DNA of 64,000 bases from Bradyrhizobium sp. SZCCT0231. GTDB lineage: Bacteria; Pseudomonadota; Alphaproteobacteria; Rhizobiales; Xanthobacteraceae. The position numbers were made by a program, and so were the translations under genes. Shown here piece by piece: positions 27,330 through 38,343 of this stretch. The stretch covers positions 221,933-285,932 of the forward strand of contig NZ_JAFCKP010000008.1 of assembly GCF_018130245.1 (NCBI RefSeq), written 5' to 3'. Below the pieces are notes generated by a model, which was given only the letters and a program-made list of their open reading frames with translations, was not told the DNA's origin and ran no database searches. Within the stretch, counting starts at the first letter, position 1. Every line of letters begins with the position of its first letter.

Positions 27330-27339
27330 GTTAGCTTCT

Positions 27340-28017
27340 TCAGGCTGGCAGCTTCTTGAGGAGATAGCCGACGCCGCGAATGCCATGGATCTCGATGCCC
27401 GCGTCCGCCTCCGCGAGCTTTCGCCTGAGACGCGAGACGTGCGTGTCGAGCGCGTTGGACTGGATCTCGTCGTCGAAATTGTAGACCGCCTCTTCCAGCG
27501 CCGAGCGCAGCACGGTTCGGCCCATGCGGCGGACCAAGGCTTCGAGCACCAGGAGCTCGCGGCGCGGCAGCTCGAACGGCTGGCCGTCGATGCTGGCTTC
27601 GCGGTGACCGACGTCGAAGGCGAGGCGGCCGGCGCGGATGATTTCGGGGGAGAGGCCTGCGGGCCGCCGCAGCACGGCGCGCAGCCGCGCCAGCAGCTCC
27701 TCGACTGCAAACGGTTTTGCCAGATAGTCGTCGGCGCCGCCGTCGAGCCCGGCGATGCGGTCGGCGAGTTCCCCGCGCGCCGTCAGGACGATGATCGGCA
27801 CGCCGTCGGCGCGCGCGCGGAGCTTTGGGATCAAGGCAAGGCCGTCGCCGTCGGGAAGCTGGCGGTCGAGCAGGACAGCGGCATGCACGTCGGCGGAAAT
27901 GGCCTCCTCCGCCTCGGCGAGTGTTGGCGCGTGGTCCACGACCATGTCGTAGCGCTTCAGCGCCGAGGCCAGCGCGCCGGCCATTTCCGCTTCATCCTCG
28001 ACGAGCAAAATCCGCAT
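27340..28017 (-). CDS. OmpR-family response regulator
   Basis: A 225-residue regulator with a receiver domain (phospho-acceptor D51 in VLLDRQLPDGDG, conserved Lys in YLAKPFAVEELL) and a C-terminal winged helix (about 128-222, ALDTHVSRLRRKL and IRGVGYLL). It precedes the histidine kinase by 10 bases, so the two form one operon and a cognate pair. The start at MRILLVEDE is chosen over an upstream frame extension. Confidence 0.94.
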   Translation of the reverse strand: MRILLVEDEAEMAGALASALKRYDMVVDHAPTLAEAEEAISADVHAAVLLDRQLPDGDGLALIPKLRARADGVPIIVLTARGELADRIAGLDGGADDYLAKPFAVEELLARLRAVLRRPAGLSPEIIRAGRLAFDVGHREASIDGQPFELPRRELLVLEALVRRMGRTVLRSALEEAVYNFDDEIQSNALDTHVSRLRRKLAEADAGIEIHGIRGVGYLLKKLPA

Positions 28018-28204
28018 GTAAGGGCACCTGAACCGCAACCGAGCCTTTCTAGCGGCCCGATCATTGCGGCAGCATTGCGGGAGTCCGGCGCAGCGCCGGA
28101 AGCTCGAGCCATGCGCGGAACGCTACGGGGGCGGCCAGGCGAGGCTCAAGACACTGTCGTGACCAGCCGCTATAACCGCCGGACCTGTTCAGGGAGGAAC
28201 ATGA

Positions 28205-28531
28205 ATGATCTACGAAATGCGTCAGTATCGCTGTGTGCCGGGCCGCCTGCCGGCGCTCTTGAAGCGGTTCGAGACCGCCACGCTCAAGATCTGGGAGAAG
28301 CACGGCATCAAGCAGGCCGGCTTCTTCACCACCCTGATCGGCGAATCCAACCAGGAGCTGACCTATTTCCTGGCGTGGGGGTCGCTCGCCGAGCGCGAGA
28401 CGAAGTGGGGCAAGTTCATGACTGATCCGGACTGGATGAAAGCACGCGCCGAGAGCGAGGCGGATGGCCAGATCGTCGGCAATATCGTCAGCCAAATCCT
28501 GGCGCCCACCGCCTTCTCGGCGGTGAAGTAG
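28205..28531 (+). CDS. NIPSNAP-family protein
   Basis: A 108-residue ferredoxin-like (dimeric alpha-beta barrel) protein starting MIYEMRQYRCVPGRLPALL, with the family pattern FETATLKIWEKHGIKQAGFFT and a central ELTYFLAWGSLAERE. NIPSNAP proteins are small and of poorly defined biochemical role. It is divergent from the two-component system and lies 126 bp before kdsA. Confidence 0.85.
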   Translation: MIYEMRQYRCVPGRLPALLKRFETATLKIWEKHGIKQAGFFTTLIGESNQELTYFLAWGSLAERETKWGKFMTDPDWMKARAESEADGQIVGNIVSQILAPTAFSAVK

Positions 28532-28657
28532 GAACCTGCCGATGCAAGGGCGGCGCCGGGAGCCCTGGCGCAACCCTGATATTCGAACGGCCCGGGCGGA
28601 AGAGGGTTGATCCGACCCTCATCGCGGCTATGGTCGCGCCGAAACGAGGGATTTGCC

Positions 28658-29521
28658 TTGAGCTCTTCAAATTCAGCGGCGTCGGTCGTCACCATTGGCA
28701 GGGTCAAGTTCGGCAATGATCTGCCGATTGCGATCATTGCGGGACCCTGCCAGCTCGAAAGCCGCCAGCATGCGCTGGAGGTCGCGTCCGCGCTGAAGGA
28801 GATCGCGGCGCGGCTGAACATCGGCCTCGTCTACAAGACCTCGTTCGACAAGGCGAACCGTACCAGCGCATCCGCGGCGCGCGGGCTGGGCCTGGCGCAG
28901 TCGCTGCCGATCTTCGCCGAGATCCGATCCTCGCTCGGCCTGCCGGTGCTGACGGACGTGCACGAGGCCACGCAATGCGCCGAGGTGGCGCAGGCCGTGG
29001 ACGTCTTGCAGATACCCGCCTTCCTATGCCGGCAGACCGACCTGCTGCTGGCCGCGGCCGCGACCGGCAAGGTCGTCAATGTCAAGAAAGGCCAGTTCCT
29101 GGCGCCCTGGGACATGGCCAACGTCGTGACCAAGATCACGAGCGCTGGCAATCCCAACGTGCTCGTCACCGAGCGCGGTGCGTCCTTCGGCTACAACACG
29201 CTGGTCTCCGACATGCGCGCACTGCCGATCCTGGCGCGCACCACCGGCGCGCCCGTAATCTTCGATGCCACCCATTCGGTGCAGCAGCCGGGCGGGAAGG
29301 GCACGTCCTCGGGCGGCGAGCGCGAATTCGTGCCGGTGCTGGCGCGCGCGGCTGTCGCGGTCGGCGTTGCCGGCGTCTTCATCGAGACCCATCCCGATCC
29401 CGATCGCGCGCCCTCGGACGGTCCCAACATGGTGCCGCTGCGCGACTTCGAGGGGCTGATCGCCAGGCTGATGGCCTTCGACGCGCTCGCCAAAGAATCT
29501 GTAAAAACCGGCCCGCGCTGA
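28658..29521 (+). CDS. kdsA: 3-deoxy-8-phosphooctulonate synthase (KDO 8-P synthase)
   Basis: Condenses phosphoenolpyruvate with arabinose 5-phosphate to make the KDO precursor of lipopolysaccharide. The 287-residue product has [50 protein letters not shown] and [12 protein letters not shown]. No ATG fits: the likely start is TTG with GAGGG 7 bases upstream; another TTG 51 bases upstream is possible. Its stop overlaps the start of the MFS gene by 1 base (TGATG). Confidence 0.95.
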   Translation: MSSSNSAASVVTIGRVKFGNDLPIAIIAGPCQLESRQHALEVASALKEIAARLNIGLVYKTSFDKANRTSASAARGLGLAQSLPIFAEIRSSLGLPVLTDVHEATQCAEVAQAVDVLQIPAFLCRQTDLLLAAAATGKVVNVKKGQFLAPWDMANVVTKITSAGNPNVLVTERGASFGYNTLVSDMRALPILARTTGAPVIFDATHSVQQPGGKGTSSGGEREFVPVLARAAVAVGVAGVFIETHPDPDRAPSDGPNMVPLRDFEGLIARLMAFDALAKESVKTGPR

Positions 29522-30726
29522 TGCAGAAGAGCGAGGCGCGGCCGCACGATCACGGCTTGCCGGCAGCGCTCTACGTCATATCAGGCGCAAGCTTTGCCGC
29601 TGCCTTGTCGGCGCGCGCGCTCGATCCGGTGCTGCCGCACGTCGCCGAGGATTTCGGCGTCAGCATCGCCACCGCCGCCGGCTTTGCCGCGGTGTTCGCC
29701 TTCACCTTCTCGATCATCCAACCGATTATCGGCGCCGCTGCCGACCTGTTCGGCAAGACGCGGCTGATGATCGGTTGCCTCGCGCTGCTCGGCCTCGCCA
29801 ACATTCTGGGTGCGTTCTCGACCTCGTTCTCGGTGCTGTTCGTCACCCGCATCCTCGCGGGCATCGGCTCCGGCGGCGTATTTCCGGTGGCGCTCAGCCT
29901 CACCAGCGATCTCGTCGGGCCCGAGAAACGCCAGGTTGCGATCAGCCGCACGCTGGCAGGCGCCATGACCGGAAATCTGCTCGGCGCCTCGGCCTCCGGC
30001 CTGATCGGCGATTTCCTCGGCTGGCGCGGCGTGCTCGCGGTGCTCGGTGCGCTCGTGATCGTCGCCTCGATCGCCGTTGCGGCCGGCTTCCACGGCGCCA
30101 AGGTCAAGCATCCGCCGAAGACGAGCCTGTCGGCGCTGAAGGCCGGCTATCGCACCATCTTCACCAATCCGAACGCCTATGTCTGCTACTCGGCCGTGTT
30201 CATCGAAGGCTGCTGCGTGCTCGGCCTGTTTCCCTACATCGCCTCGTTCCTGTTCGAGCTCGGCCAGACTTCGCTGTCGATCGCCGGCCTCGTCATCGCC
30301 GGCTTTGCGGTGGGTGGACTGTTCTACACGCTGACGGTGTCGCGCATGCTGCCGCGGCTCGGCGTCAAGGGCATGATGATCGCAGGGATGACGCTGGTCG
30401 CCTCGCAGCTGGTCGCTGTCGCCTTCGGCCCGCGCTGGGAGATCCAGGCGCTCAATCTCATCGTGATGGGCTGGGGTTTCTACATGGCCCATGGCTGCCT
30501 GCAAGTGTTTGCCAGCGAGCTCTCGGTCGAGGCGCGTGCCACCGCGATGTCGCTGCATTCGTTCTTCTTCTTCATGGGGCAGACGGTGGGGCCGCTCGCC
30601 TACGGCTTTGGCCTCCAGCACGGCGGCAAGATGCCGACGCTGCTTGTGAGCGCCGCGATCATGGTAGCGCTGGGGCTCGTCTGCGCCCGGCTGCTCAAGC
30701 CGCGCGCGCCGGCGGATGCGCGCTGA
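29521..30726 (+). CDS. Major facilitator superfamily transporter
   Basis: A 401-residue carrier with about 12 membrane helices. The loop between helices 2 and 3 has GAAADLFGKTRLMIG, the MFS motif A region, and TRILAGIGSGGVFPVALSL fits helix 4 of DHA1-type exporters. Translation is probably coupled to kdsA through the TGATG overlap. Substrate unknown; the link with kdsA may be one of shared expression only. Confidence 0.88.
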   Translation: MQKSEARPHDHGLPAALYVISGASFAAALSARALDPVLPHVAEDFGVSIATAAGFAAVFAFTFSIIQPIIGAAADLFGKTRLMIGCLALLGLANILGAFSTSFSVLFVTRILAGIGSGGVFPVALSLTSDLVGPEKRQVAISRTLAGAMTGNLLGASASGLIGDFLGWRGVLAVLGALVIVASIAVAAGFHGAKVKHPPKTSLSALKAGYRTIFTNPNAYVCYSAVFIEGCCVLGLFPYIASFLFELGQTSLSIAGLVIAGFAVGGLFYTLTVSRMLPRLGVKGMMIAGMTLVASQLVAVAFGPRWEIQALNLIVMGWGFYMAHGCLQVFASELSVEARATAMSLHSFFFFMGQTVGPLAYGFGLQHGGKMPTLLVSAAIMVALGLVCARLLKPRAPADAR

Positions 30727-30834
30727 CGTGCATTCGGTGACTTCAGCGGGCGTTGCTCCCCACCACGACACCATCGGCCCGGTATACATGGCACACGAAT
30801 TGCTTCGATTCTGGGCAAATCGAGGTGTGAGACC

Positions 30835-32709
30835 GTGGACGTCCAGACCAGTCATTCGGCCAGCGCAGCCGGTACGGCCCATTCGACCGGATATCTCACC
30901 AAGCCGCCGCTGCGGCGCTTCCTGGCCGATTGCCACGCCGAATTCCGGACCGACAATTCCGGCGAACTTGCCGACTACATCCCCGAGCTGAAACGCGCCA
31001 ACCCTGATCATTTCGGCATCGCGCTCGTCACCATCGACGGCCATGTCTACGAGGTCGGCGACAGCGACGTGCCGTTCACGATCCAGTCGGTGTCCAAAGC
31101 CTTCGTCTTCGCGCTGGCGCTGGAGATGGTCGGCGAAGAGCGCGTCGCGGCCACCATCGGCGTCGAGCCGAGCGGCGAGGCCTTCAACTCGATCCGGCTC
31201 ACCAACGACAACCGTCCCTTCAACCCCATGGTCAATGCCGGCGCCATCGCCTGCTCGGGCCTGATCTATGAAGCCGAAGGGAAGGGGGCCTTCGAGCGCG
31301 TCCGCGCCAAGCTCAGCGAGTTCGCCGGCCGCGAGCTCGGCGTCGATGAGGCCGTGCATGCCTCGGAGACCGCGACCGGCAACCGCAACCGGGCGATTGC
31401 CTGGCTGCTGCGGAATTACGCAGTGCTGCCCGACGACGTCGATGCCGTGCTCGACGTCTATTTCCGCCAATGCGCGATCCTGGTCACCGCGCGCGACCTC
31501 GCGGTGATGGCGGCAACGCTCGCCAATCGCGGCATCAATCCGGTGACGGGCGTGCAGGTGATCACGCCGCACATCGTCGCGCGCACGCTGTCGGTGATGA
31601 CGAGCTCGGGCATGTACGACTATGCCGGTGAGTGGACCTATCGCGTCGGCATCCCCGCCAAGAGCGGCGTCGGCGGCGGCATCGTCGCGGCGCTGCCCTC
31701 GCAGCTCGGTCTCGGCACCTTCTCGCCGCTGCTCGACAATCATTTCAACAGCGTGCGCGGCCTGAAGGTCTGCGAGGCGCTGTCGGCGCGGTTCGATCTG
31801 CACATGCTCAACCGCAACGCGGACGTGCGCACCAGCATCATGGCGGACTACGACGTCTACGGCATCTCCTCGCGCCGCAGCCGCCAGCCGCACGAGCAGC
31901 AGATCCTCGACGAGCGCCACAGCGACATCCGTGTGCTCGAGCTGGTCGGCGCGATGAATTTCGCCACGATCGACTACGTCACGCGAAGGCTCACCAGCGA
32001 GCCGCCGAACGCACCTCTGCTGATCGTCGACTTCCGCCGTGTGCCCGACATCACCGCCGCCGGCGCCGAGCTGCTCGGCGAGACGCTGACCGCGCTCGGC
32101 AATGCCGGCGTCACCACCATCCTGTCCGGCTTCGAGACGAGCTCCGCGGTGTGGACCGCGATCGCCGCACGCACCGCCGAGCCGCGCCGGCTGCGCCGCT
32201 TCGCGCTGCTCGACGATGCCATCGAATGGGCCGAAGACCAGGTGATTTACCGCTTCGGCGGCTTCACCGACGTGAAGGAGAGTGCGCATCTTCACGAGCA
32301 GGCGCTGCTCGCCGAGCTCGATGTCGAGGAGATCGCCGCGATCGTCAAGCTGTCGACCACGCGGCACTACGCGGCCGGCCAGCGCATCGTCGCGGCCGGC
32401 GCGCCTGCCAATTCACTGTTCTTTCTCCAGAGCGGCATGGTCAGCGTGAAGCTGCCGAGCGGCGTCCGGCTCGCTTCCCTCGGCCCCGGCATGGAATTCG
32501 GCGAGATGGCGATCCTGGAGCAAAGCCGCAGCGCCGACGTCTTCGCCGACACGCCCGTCACCTGCCTCGAATTGCCGCTCGACAGTTTTGCCGACTACCG
32601 CCGGCTGCACCCGGAAACGTCGTTGAAAATCATGCGCAACCTCGCCGCCATCCTGGCGCGGCGGCTGGTGCTGGCGAATGCCAAGGTGGACTTGCTGAGT
32701 GCCTATTAG
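30835..32709 (+). CDS. glsA: Glutaminase A fused to STAS and cyclic-nucleotide-binding domains
   Basis: The first 310 residues are a serine-dependent glutaminase (glutamine to glutamate and ammonia), with S85-V-S-K88 in [21 protein letters not shown] and [13 protein letters not shown]. coli glutaminases end here. This 624-residue protein goes on with a STAS domain (about 370-475, [20 protein letters not shown]) and a CRP-type cNMP-binding domain (about 495-610, [16 protein letters not shown] and [16 protein letters not shown]). GTG start. Its stop overlaps the convergent queF by 4 bases. Nucleotide or STAS control of activity is inference. Confidence 0.93.
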   Translation: MDVQTSHSASAAGTAHSTGYLTKPPLRRFLADCHAEFRTDNSGELADYIPELKRANPDHFGIALVTIDGHVYEVGDSDVPFTIQSVSKAFVFALALEMVGEERVAATIGVEPSGEAFNSIRLTNDNRPFNPMVNAGAIACSGLIYEAEGKGAFERVRAKLSEFAGRELGVDEAVHASETATGNRNRAIAWLLRNYAVLPDDVDAVLDVYFRQCAILVTARDLAVMAATLANRGINPVTGVQVITPHIVARTLSVMTSSGMYDYAGEWTYRVGIPAKSGVGGGIVAALPSQLGLGTFSPLLDNHFNSVRGLKVCEALSARFDLHMLNRNADVRTSIMADYDVYGISSRRSRQPHEQQILDERHSDIRVLELVGAMNFATIDYVTRRLTSEPPNAPLLIVDFRRVPDITAAGAELLGETLTALGNAGVTTILSGFETSSAVWTAIAARTAEPRRLRRFALLDDAIEWAEDQVIYRFGGFTDVKESAHLHEQALLAELDVEEIAAIVKLSTTRHYAAGQRIVAAGAPANSLFFLQSGMVSVKLPSGVRLASLGPGMEFGEMAILEQSRSADVFADTPVTCLELPLDSFADYRRLHPETSLKIMRNLAAILARRLVLANAKVDLLSAY

Positions 32710-33158
32710 CCGCGCCCGCGATAGGGCGCGACGCCCTGTTCTGGCACCCACAGGCCTTTCGGCACGCGGCCGGTCTGCCAGAACACGTCGATCGGGATGC
32801 CGCCGCGCGGATACCAATAGCCGCCGATGCGGAGCCATTTCGGCTTGATCTCGCTGGCGATGCGCTTGCCGATCATCACGGTGCAGTCCTCGTGAAAGGC
32901 GCCGTGATTGCGGAAGCTCGCGATGTAGAGCTTGAGCGATTTCGACTCCAGCAGCCACGCACCCGGCGCGTAGTCGATCATCAGATGCGCGAAATCCGGC
33001 TGGCCCGTGACCGGGCAGAGCGAGGTGAATTCCGGCACGGTGAAGCGCACCAGGTAGTCGGTGCCCTTTTGCGGATTGGGCACGCGGTCGAGCTGGGCTT
33101 CGTCCGGCGTGTGCGGCCACTCGACCGCGCGGCCGAGCTGCAGGGATTTTTTCGCCAT
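32706..33158 (-). CDS. queF: NADPH-dependent 7-cyano-7-deazaguanine reductase QueF
   Basis: Reduces preQ0 to preQ1 in queuosine synthesis. The 150-residue unimodular form has the catalytic Cys in [15 protein letters not shown], the substrate Glu/His region [22 protein letters not shown] and the closing [17 protein letters not shown]. The start [10 protein letters not shown] fits family length; the frame is open 39 bases further upstream. It lies 51 bp behind the beta-propeller gene on the same strand. Confidence 0.95.
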   Translation of the reverse strand: MAKKSLQLGRAVEWPHTPDEAQLDRVPNPQKGTDYLVRFTVPEFTSLCPVTGQPDFAHLMIDYAPGAWLLESKSLKLYIASFRNHGAFHEDCTVMIGKRIASEIKPKWLRIGGYWYPRGGIPIDVFWQTGRVPKGLWVPEQGVAPYRGRG

Positions 33159-33209
33159 CGTCGTCACATCCTGTTTCGGATGCCGGGATGGACGCAAATG
33201 CCGCTGCCG

Positions 33210-34187
33210 TCAACCGGCGGCGATTGTCTGGATCATGACGATCCGATCGTTGCCGGACTCGCAGCCCCAGAGCTCGCCCGGCCGCCCGTCGAGCTGGCGG
33301 ACGCTCGCATTCGCCTTGTCGCTGGCGAAGACGTTGAACTTTTCAGTGGCGGGATCGAAGCGCACGATGGCGTTGGCGGAAAAATCCGTCAGCCAGACCT
33401 TGTCCTTGTCGTCGACATAGACCGCGTAGGCGCGGGGACGTTCGCCTGGCAGCTTCCAGGTCTTCCACGAGCCGTCGGCGGGATCATGCACCGACACGTG
33501 CCCGCTGTTCCACTCGCTGACCCAGATCCGGCTCTTTGAATCCGACCAGACGCGCCGTGAGCCCGCATTCGGTGTCGGCGGCTGCACGACGCGGGCATTG
33601 CCGGTCGCAAGATCGACCTTGGCGATGTAGCTGCCGGCAAGCGAGGCGTACCAGATGTCGCCCTTCGGCGTCACGGTGATGCCATAGGGGCCGACGCCCT
33701 TGGGCGCCTTGAAGACCGTCATTTCGCCGGATTTCGGCACGAGCCGGCCGTAATAGCCGGACTGGCCGGTGAACCAGTAGGTGCCTTCCTTGTCGAACAC
33801 GCCGGTGTTGAGATTGGCGGAGGCGAACTTTTCCGGGAGGCGGAACAGTGTCACCTTGAGATCGGAAGGGTCCACGCGCGCGATAGCGTTCTGGCCGCCC
33901 TCGGTGATCCAGGGGGCACCATCGGGCCCGATGGTCACGCCGTGTGGGGCCGCGCCCTGGCCGAGGCTGACCGTCTTGAAACGGCCATCTCCTGGATCGA
34001 GCCTGCCGAGCAGGCCCTTACCCTGCGCGGTGAACCAGATCATGCCGTCAGGGGCGGGCGTGAGATCGTGCAGGCCGATGCCCGGGCTGATGGGATAGTA
34101 TTTTGTCCGGAACGTGCCCTCCTGCGCAAAACCTGGGCGGGCGGCGAACAGTGCGGCGCTCGAAGCGAGAAACTGGCGGCGATTCAT
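33210..34187 (-). CDS. Exported beta-propeller protein (Vgb/SMP-30-like lyase fold)
   Basis: A 325-residue protein with a Tat-like signal (MNRRQFLASSAALFAARPGFAQ) and repeated blades of the form DGMIWFTAQGKGLLGRLDP, DGAPWITEGGQNAIARVDP and GDIWYASLAGSYIAKVDL. This is the propeller fold of virginiamycin B lyase and SMP-30 lactonases. Whether it is an enzyme is uncertain. It may be transcribed with queF, though the functions look unrelated. Confidence 0.82.
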   Translation of the reverse strand: MNRRQFLASSAALFAARPGFAQEGTFRTKYYPISPGIGLHDLTPAPDGMIWFTAQGKGLLGRLDPGDGRFKTVSLGQGAAPHGVTIGPDGAPWITEGGQNAIARVDPSDLKVTLFRLPEKFASANLNTGVFDKEGTYWFTGQSGYYGRLVPKSGEMTVFKAPKGVGPYGITVTPKGDIWYASLAGSYIAKVDLATGNARVVQPPTPNAGSRRVWSDSKSRIWVSEWNSGHVSVHDPADGSWKTWKLPGERPRAYAVYVDDKDKVWLTDFSANAIVRFDPATEKFNVFASDKANASVRQLDGRPGELWGCESGNDRIVMIQTIAAG

Positions 34188-34343
34188 GGCGTTACCCCGA
34201 CTGTTTCAGATTGAGGTTGGGTACGCGGACCAGATGCGGTCGACCATAATCTGAGGCGCTTCACGCGTCAGTCGAAGCGGCTCGTCCAAGCGTTCACATT
34301 TGCTTGCGGCCCGTGTAAGACCCGCGGCACCGATCAGCCCTAA

Positions 34344-35645
<1,302 letters not shown>

Positions 35646-35689
35646 GCCGGCGCCTCGGCCGGCAAAAAGATGGACAGGGGAGGATCGAG

Positions 35690-36823
35690 ATGAGCGACGG
35701 CACGTCGGGACTGGAATTGCGTTCGCTGCTGAAGAAGAGCGGCGAGCTGGAATTGTCTCTCGTGAACGTCCCGACGCCGGAGCCGGCCGATGATGAGGTT
35801 GTGGTTCGCGTCGAGGCCACCCCGATCAACCCCTCCGACCTCGGCCTCCTGATCGGGCCAGCCGACATGTCGGCCGCCAAGGCTTCCGGCACCAAGGAGA
35901 TGCCGGTCATCACCGCCACGATGCCGGAGGCGGCGATGCGGATGATGGCGGCGAGATTCGATCAGTCGTTGCCGGTCGGCAATGAGGGCGCCGGCACGGT
36001 GATCCGGACCGGCTCGTCGGATGCGGCGAAAGCGCTGATGGGCAAGACGGTGTCGATGATCGGCGGCGCAATGTACACGCAGTACCGCGTGCTCAAGGTC
36101 CGCGACGTCATGGAGCTGCCGGCGGGCACCACGGCCGCCGACGGCGCCTCCTGGTTCGTCAATCCGCTGACAGCACTCGGCATGACCGAGACGATGCGGC
36201 GGGAGAACCACAAGGCGCTCGTGCACACGGCCGCCGCCTCCAATCTCGGCCAGATGCTCAACAAGATCTGCATCAAGGACGGCATCGGCCTCGTCAACAT
36301 CGTCAGGAGCAAGGAGCAGGCCGACATCCTGCACAAGATCGGCGCCAAGCACGTCGTGGATTCCAGCGCGCCGAGCTTCATGGACGATCTCACCAGCGCA
36401 CTGGTCGAGACCGGCGCCACCATCGCCTTCGACGCCATCGGCGGCGGCAAGCTGGCGAGCCAGATCCTGACCGCGATGGAAATTGCAGCCAACAAGACCG
36501 CGAAGGAATACAGCCGCTACGGCTCCAACGTGTACAAGCAGGTCTACATCTATGGCAGCCTCGACACGCGGCCGACGGAGCTGAGCCGGTCGTTCGGCCT
36601 GAGCTGGGGCGTTGGCGGCTGGCTGCTCACGCCATTCCTTCAGAGGATCGGTCCGGCCGAGATCGGCCGCCTGCGCCAGCGCGTCGCCTCCGAGCTGAAG
36701 ACCACCTTCGCCAGCCACTACACCAAGGTGGTGTCGCTTGCCGAGGTGCTCGATCCCGCCAACATCGCGGTGTACGCCAAACGCGCCACCGGCGAAAAAT
36801 TCCTGATCAACCCGTACAAGTGA
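35690..36823 (+). CDS. Zinc-type alcohol dehydrogenase/quinone oxidoreductase-like protein
   Basis: A 377-residue MDR-superfamily protein with the GroES-like N-terminal domain (EVVVRVEATPINPSDLGLL, GNEGAGTVIRTG) and a Rossmann domain (ALVHTAAASNLGQMLNKI, VDSSAPSFMDDL). The classical zinc-ligand cysteines are missing, which favours a quinone-oxidoreductase-type activity with NADPH. AGGGGAGG precedes the ATG. It lies 44 bp after eno and is followed by a strong terminator. Substrate unknown. Confidence 0.82.
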   Translation: MSDGTSGLELRSLLKKSGELELSLVNVPTPEPADDEVVVRVEATPINPSDLGLLIGPADMSAAKASGTKEMPVITATMPEAAMRMMAARFDQSLPVGNEGAGTVIRTGSSDAAKALMGKTVSMIGGAMYTQYRVLKVRDVMELPAGTTAADGASWFVNPLTALGMTETMRRENHKALVHTAAASNLGQMLNKICIKDGIGLVNIVRSKEQADILHKIGAKHVVDSSAPSFMDDLTSALVETGATIAFDAIGGGKLASQILTAMEIAANKTAKEYSRYGSNVYKQVYIYGSLDTRPTELSRSFGLSWGVGGWLLTPFLQRIGPAEIGRLRQRVASELKTTFASHYTKVVSLAEVLDPANIAVYAKRATGEKFLINPYK

Positions 36824-36848
36824 TCGCTTCGGTCCGTTACGGAGGGAT

Positions 36849-36880
36849 ATCAGGCCGCCGACTGGCGGCCTGATTGCTTT
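36849..36880 (+). terminator. Rho-independent terminator
   Basis: A perfect 11-bp stem (ATCAGGCCGCC / GGCGGCCTGAT) with a 4-base loop is followed by TGCTTTT, 26 bases past the stop of the quinone-oxidoreductase-like gene. Confidence 0.8.
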
Positions 36881-37025
36881 TGATCGTGGCCCGGATGGAG
36901 CGCAAGCCGACCCATTTCCAGAAACTCAGCGTTTCCAAATCGAGCCAGTTCATGCACTTGCATCGATTGGCTTGGATAGCTTAAGTGCCTTCGCGGCATT
37001 TCCGCTCAAGCCCTCAAGGACAATC

Positions 37026-37577
37026 ATGGCCTACAACATCGTCACGATCGCCGGCAGCCTGCGCAAGGACGGCTTCTCGCTCAAGATCGCTAATGCGCTC
37101 GCCAAGCTCGCGCCTGGCTCGCTCGAGCTCGAGGTGATCACGCCGGCGGGCATCTCGTTCTTCAACCAGGACCTCGAGGGCGCGCCGCCCGCGGACTGGC
37201 TCGCCTTCCGCGAGAAGCTCCAGAAGTCGAACGGCGTCCTGTTCGTCACGCCCGAATACAACCGCTCGATCCCGGGCGTCCTCAAGAACGCCATCGACGT
37301 CGCCTCGCGGCCCTATGGCAAGAGCTCGTTCCTCGGCAAGCCGGTCGGAATCATCTCCAACTCGCCGGGGCCGCTTGGCGGCGTCAGTGCGGCCAAGCAT
37401 CTGCAGAACGTCCTGCCGGGCATTTCCGGTCCGGTTCTCCAGCAGCCGGAAATCTATCTCAACGGCGTCGGCGACGCCTTCGATGCGGACGGCAACCTGA
37501 CCAAGGACTCCCTCAAGACGGTGCTGCAGCAGTACATCGACGCCTTCGCCGCGCATGTGGCGAAACATCAGGGCTGA
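37026..37577 (+). CDS. NAD(P)H-dependent FMN reductase
   Basis: A 183-residue flavodoxin-fold protein with IAGSLRKDGFSLKIANAL (phosphate loop), VTPEYNRSIPGVLKNAIDVAS, the flavin-binding signature of the NADPH-dependent FMN reductase/chromate reductase family, and GKPVGIISNSPGPLGG. The start MAYNIVTIAGS has AAGGA 7 bases upstream. It acts in the cytoplasm on flavins or quinones; the specific substrate is not shown by sequence. Confidence 0.9.
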   Translation: MAYNIVTIAGSLRKDGFSLKIANALAKLAPGSLELEVITPAGISFFNQDLEGAPPADWLAFREKLQKSNGVLFVTPEYNRSIPGVLKNAIDVASRPYGKSSFLGKPVGIISNSPGPLGGVSAAKHLQNVLPGISGPVLQQPEIYLNGVGDAFDADGNLTKDSLKTVLQQYIDAFAAHVAKHQG

Positions 37578-37587
37578 GGCACTCTCC

Positions 37588-37710
37588 GTCATGGCCGGGC
37601 ATAGCCGTCCGAAGGACGGCGTCGCTTCCGCTCGCCTATGTCCCGGCCATCCACGTTCTTGCTTGCGGCGACGAAGGACGTGGATGCCCGGCACAAGGCC
37701 GGGCATGACG
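37588..37710. repeat. Palindromic intergenic repeat
   Basis: Inverted blocks around CATGGCCGGGC and GCCCGGCATGAC, with the internal pair GGCCATCCACGT / ACGTGGATGCCCGG, make nested hairpins. Elements of this wording recur in Bradyrhizobium intergenic DNA, from general knowledge. Confidence 0.6.
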
Positions 37711-37750
37711 GCTGGGGAGACAGAGCGCCGTCTATCACGCTTCCATGTCT

Positions 37751-37760
37751 GGGGGGGGGG
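37751..37760. repeat. Poly-G tract (10 G) upstream of ftsB
   Basis: Ten G in a row lie 48 bases before the ftsB start, outside any coding region. Such tracts are prone to slippage and to sequencing error. Confidence 0.7.
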
Positions 37761-37808
37761 CAGGGTGCAATTAGCACTCCCTTAACCAACCTGTCCCATC
37801 TTCCGAAG

Positions 37809-38126
37809 ATGGTCTCCCGCGCCCGCCTGAAATCGATCCTGACCGGCCTTGCCCTCTACGCGATGGCGGCGGCGATCGTCGGCTATTTCGGCGTCAACGC
37901 CTATACCGGCAAATACGGCCTCAACGCCCGCCAGGAGCTCGACCAGGAGATCATCGCGCTGACCAGCGAGCTGGCTCAGCTCAAGCGCGAGCGCGCCAGG
38001 AGCGAGCAGCGGGTGTCGCTGCTGCGGTCCGCGAAGATCGACCCCGACATGCTGGACGAGCGGGCGCGCTTCCAGCTCGACTATGTCAATCCGCGCGATC
38101 TCGTTCGGATGATCCCGGCGAACTAG
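37809..38126 (+). CDS. ftsB: FtsB/DivIC-type septum formation initiator
   Basis: A 105-residue single-span protein: one membrane helix (about 12-30, LTGLALYAMAAAIVGYFGV) followed by a coiled coil (RQELDQEIIALTSELAQLKRERARSEQRVSLL) and the end motif DERARFQLDYVNPRDLV. FtsB links FtsL and FtsQ in the divisome. In related genomes it sits next to pdhA; here about 3.3 kb with a regulator and an aldehyde dehydrogenase lie between. Confidence 0.88.
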   Translation: MVSRARLKSILTGLALYAMAAAIVGYFGVNAYTGKYGLNARQELDQEIIALTSELAQLKRERARSEQRVSLLRSAKIDPDMLDERARFQLDYVNPRDLVRMIPAN

Positions 38127-38343
38127 CGCATCCGCAGCTTTCGAAAGCCGCAGCGAAAGTCGCTGCTGAAATCCGGCCACCGTACCCTTTGCCTCCTGCG
38201 AAGGTCGTAACCCTGGAACCGGGCGGTTGCCTTGACGGCGGTGCCGCGGCGGGCTCATGCCTTTTGGTGGCGCTCGCTGAAGTTGACGCAGATCAACCGG
38301 GCAGCACTGGCACGTCCTACACTGCTATCCGGAGGAAACTGTG

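Noticed and set aside
29581-32367. 928-codon open frame on the minus strand
   Set aside because: It lies opposite the MFS transporter and glutaminase genes. Its Arg/Asp/His-rich, low-hydrophobicity product is typical of the antisense of high-GC genes, and no domain is seen.
37588-37710. CRISPR-like repeat
   Set aside because: The blocks are inverted, not directly repeated with regular spacers. No array of this kind was seen anywhere in the window.
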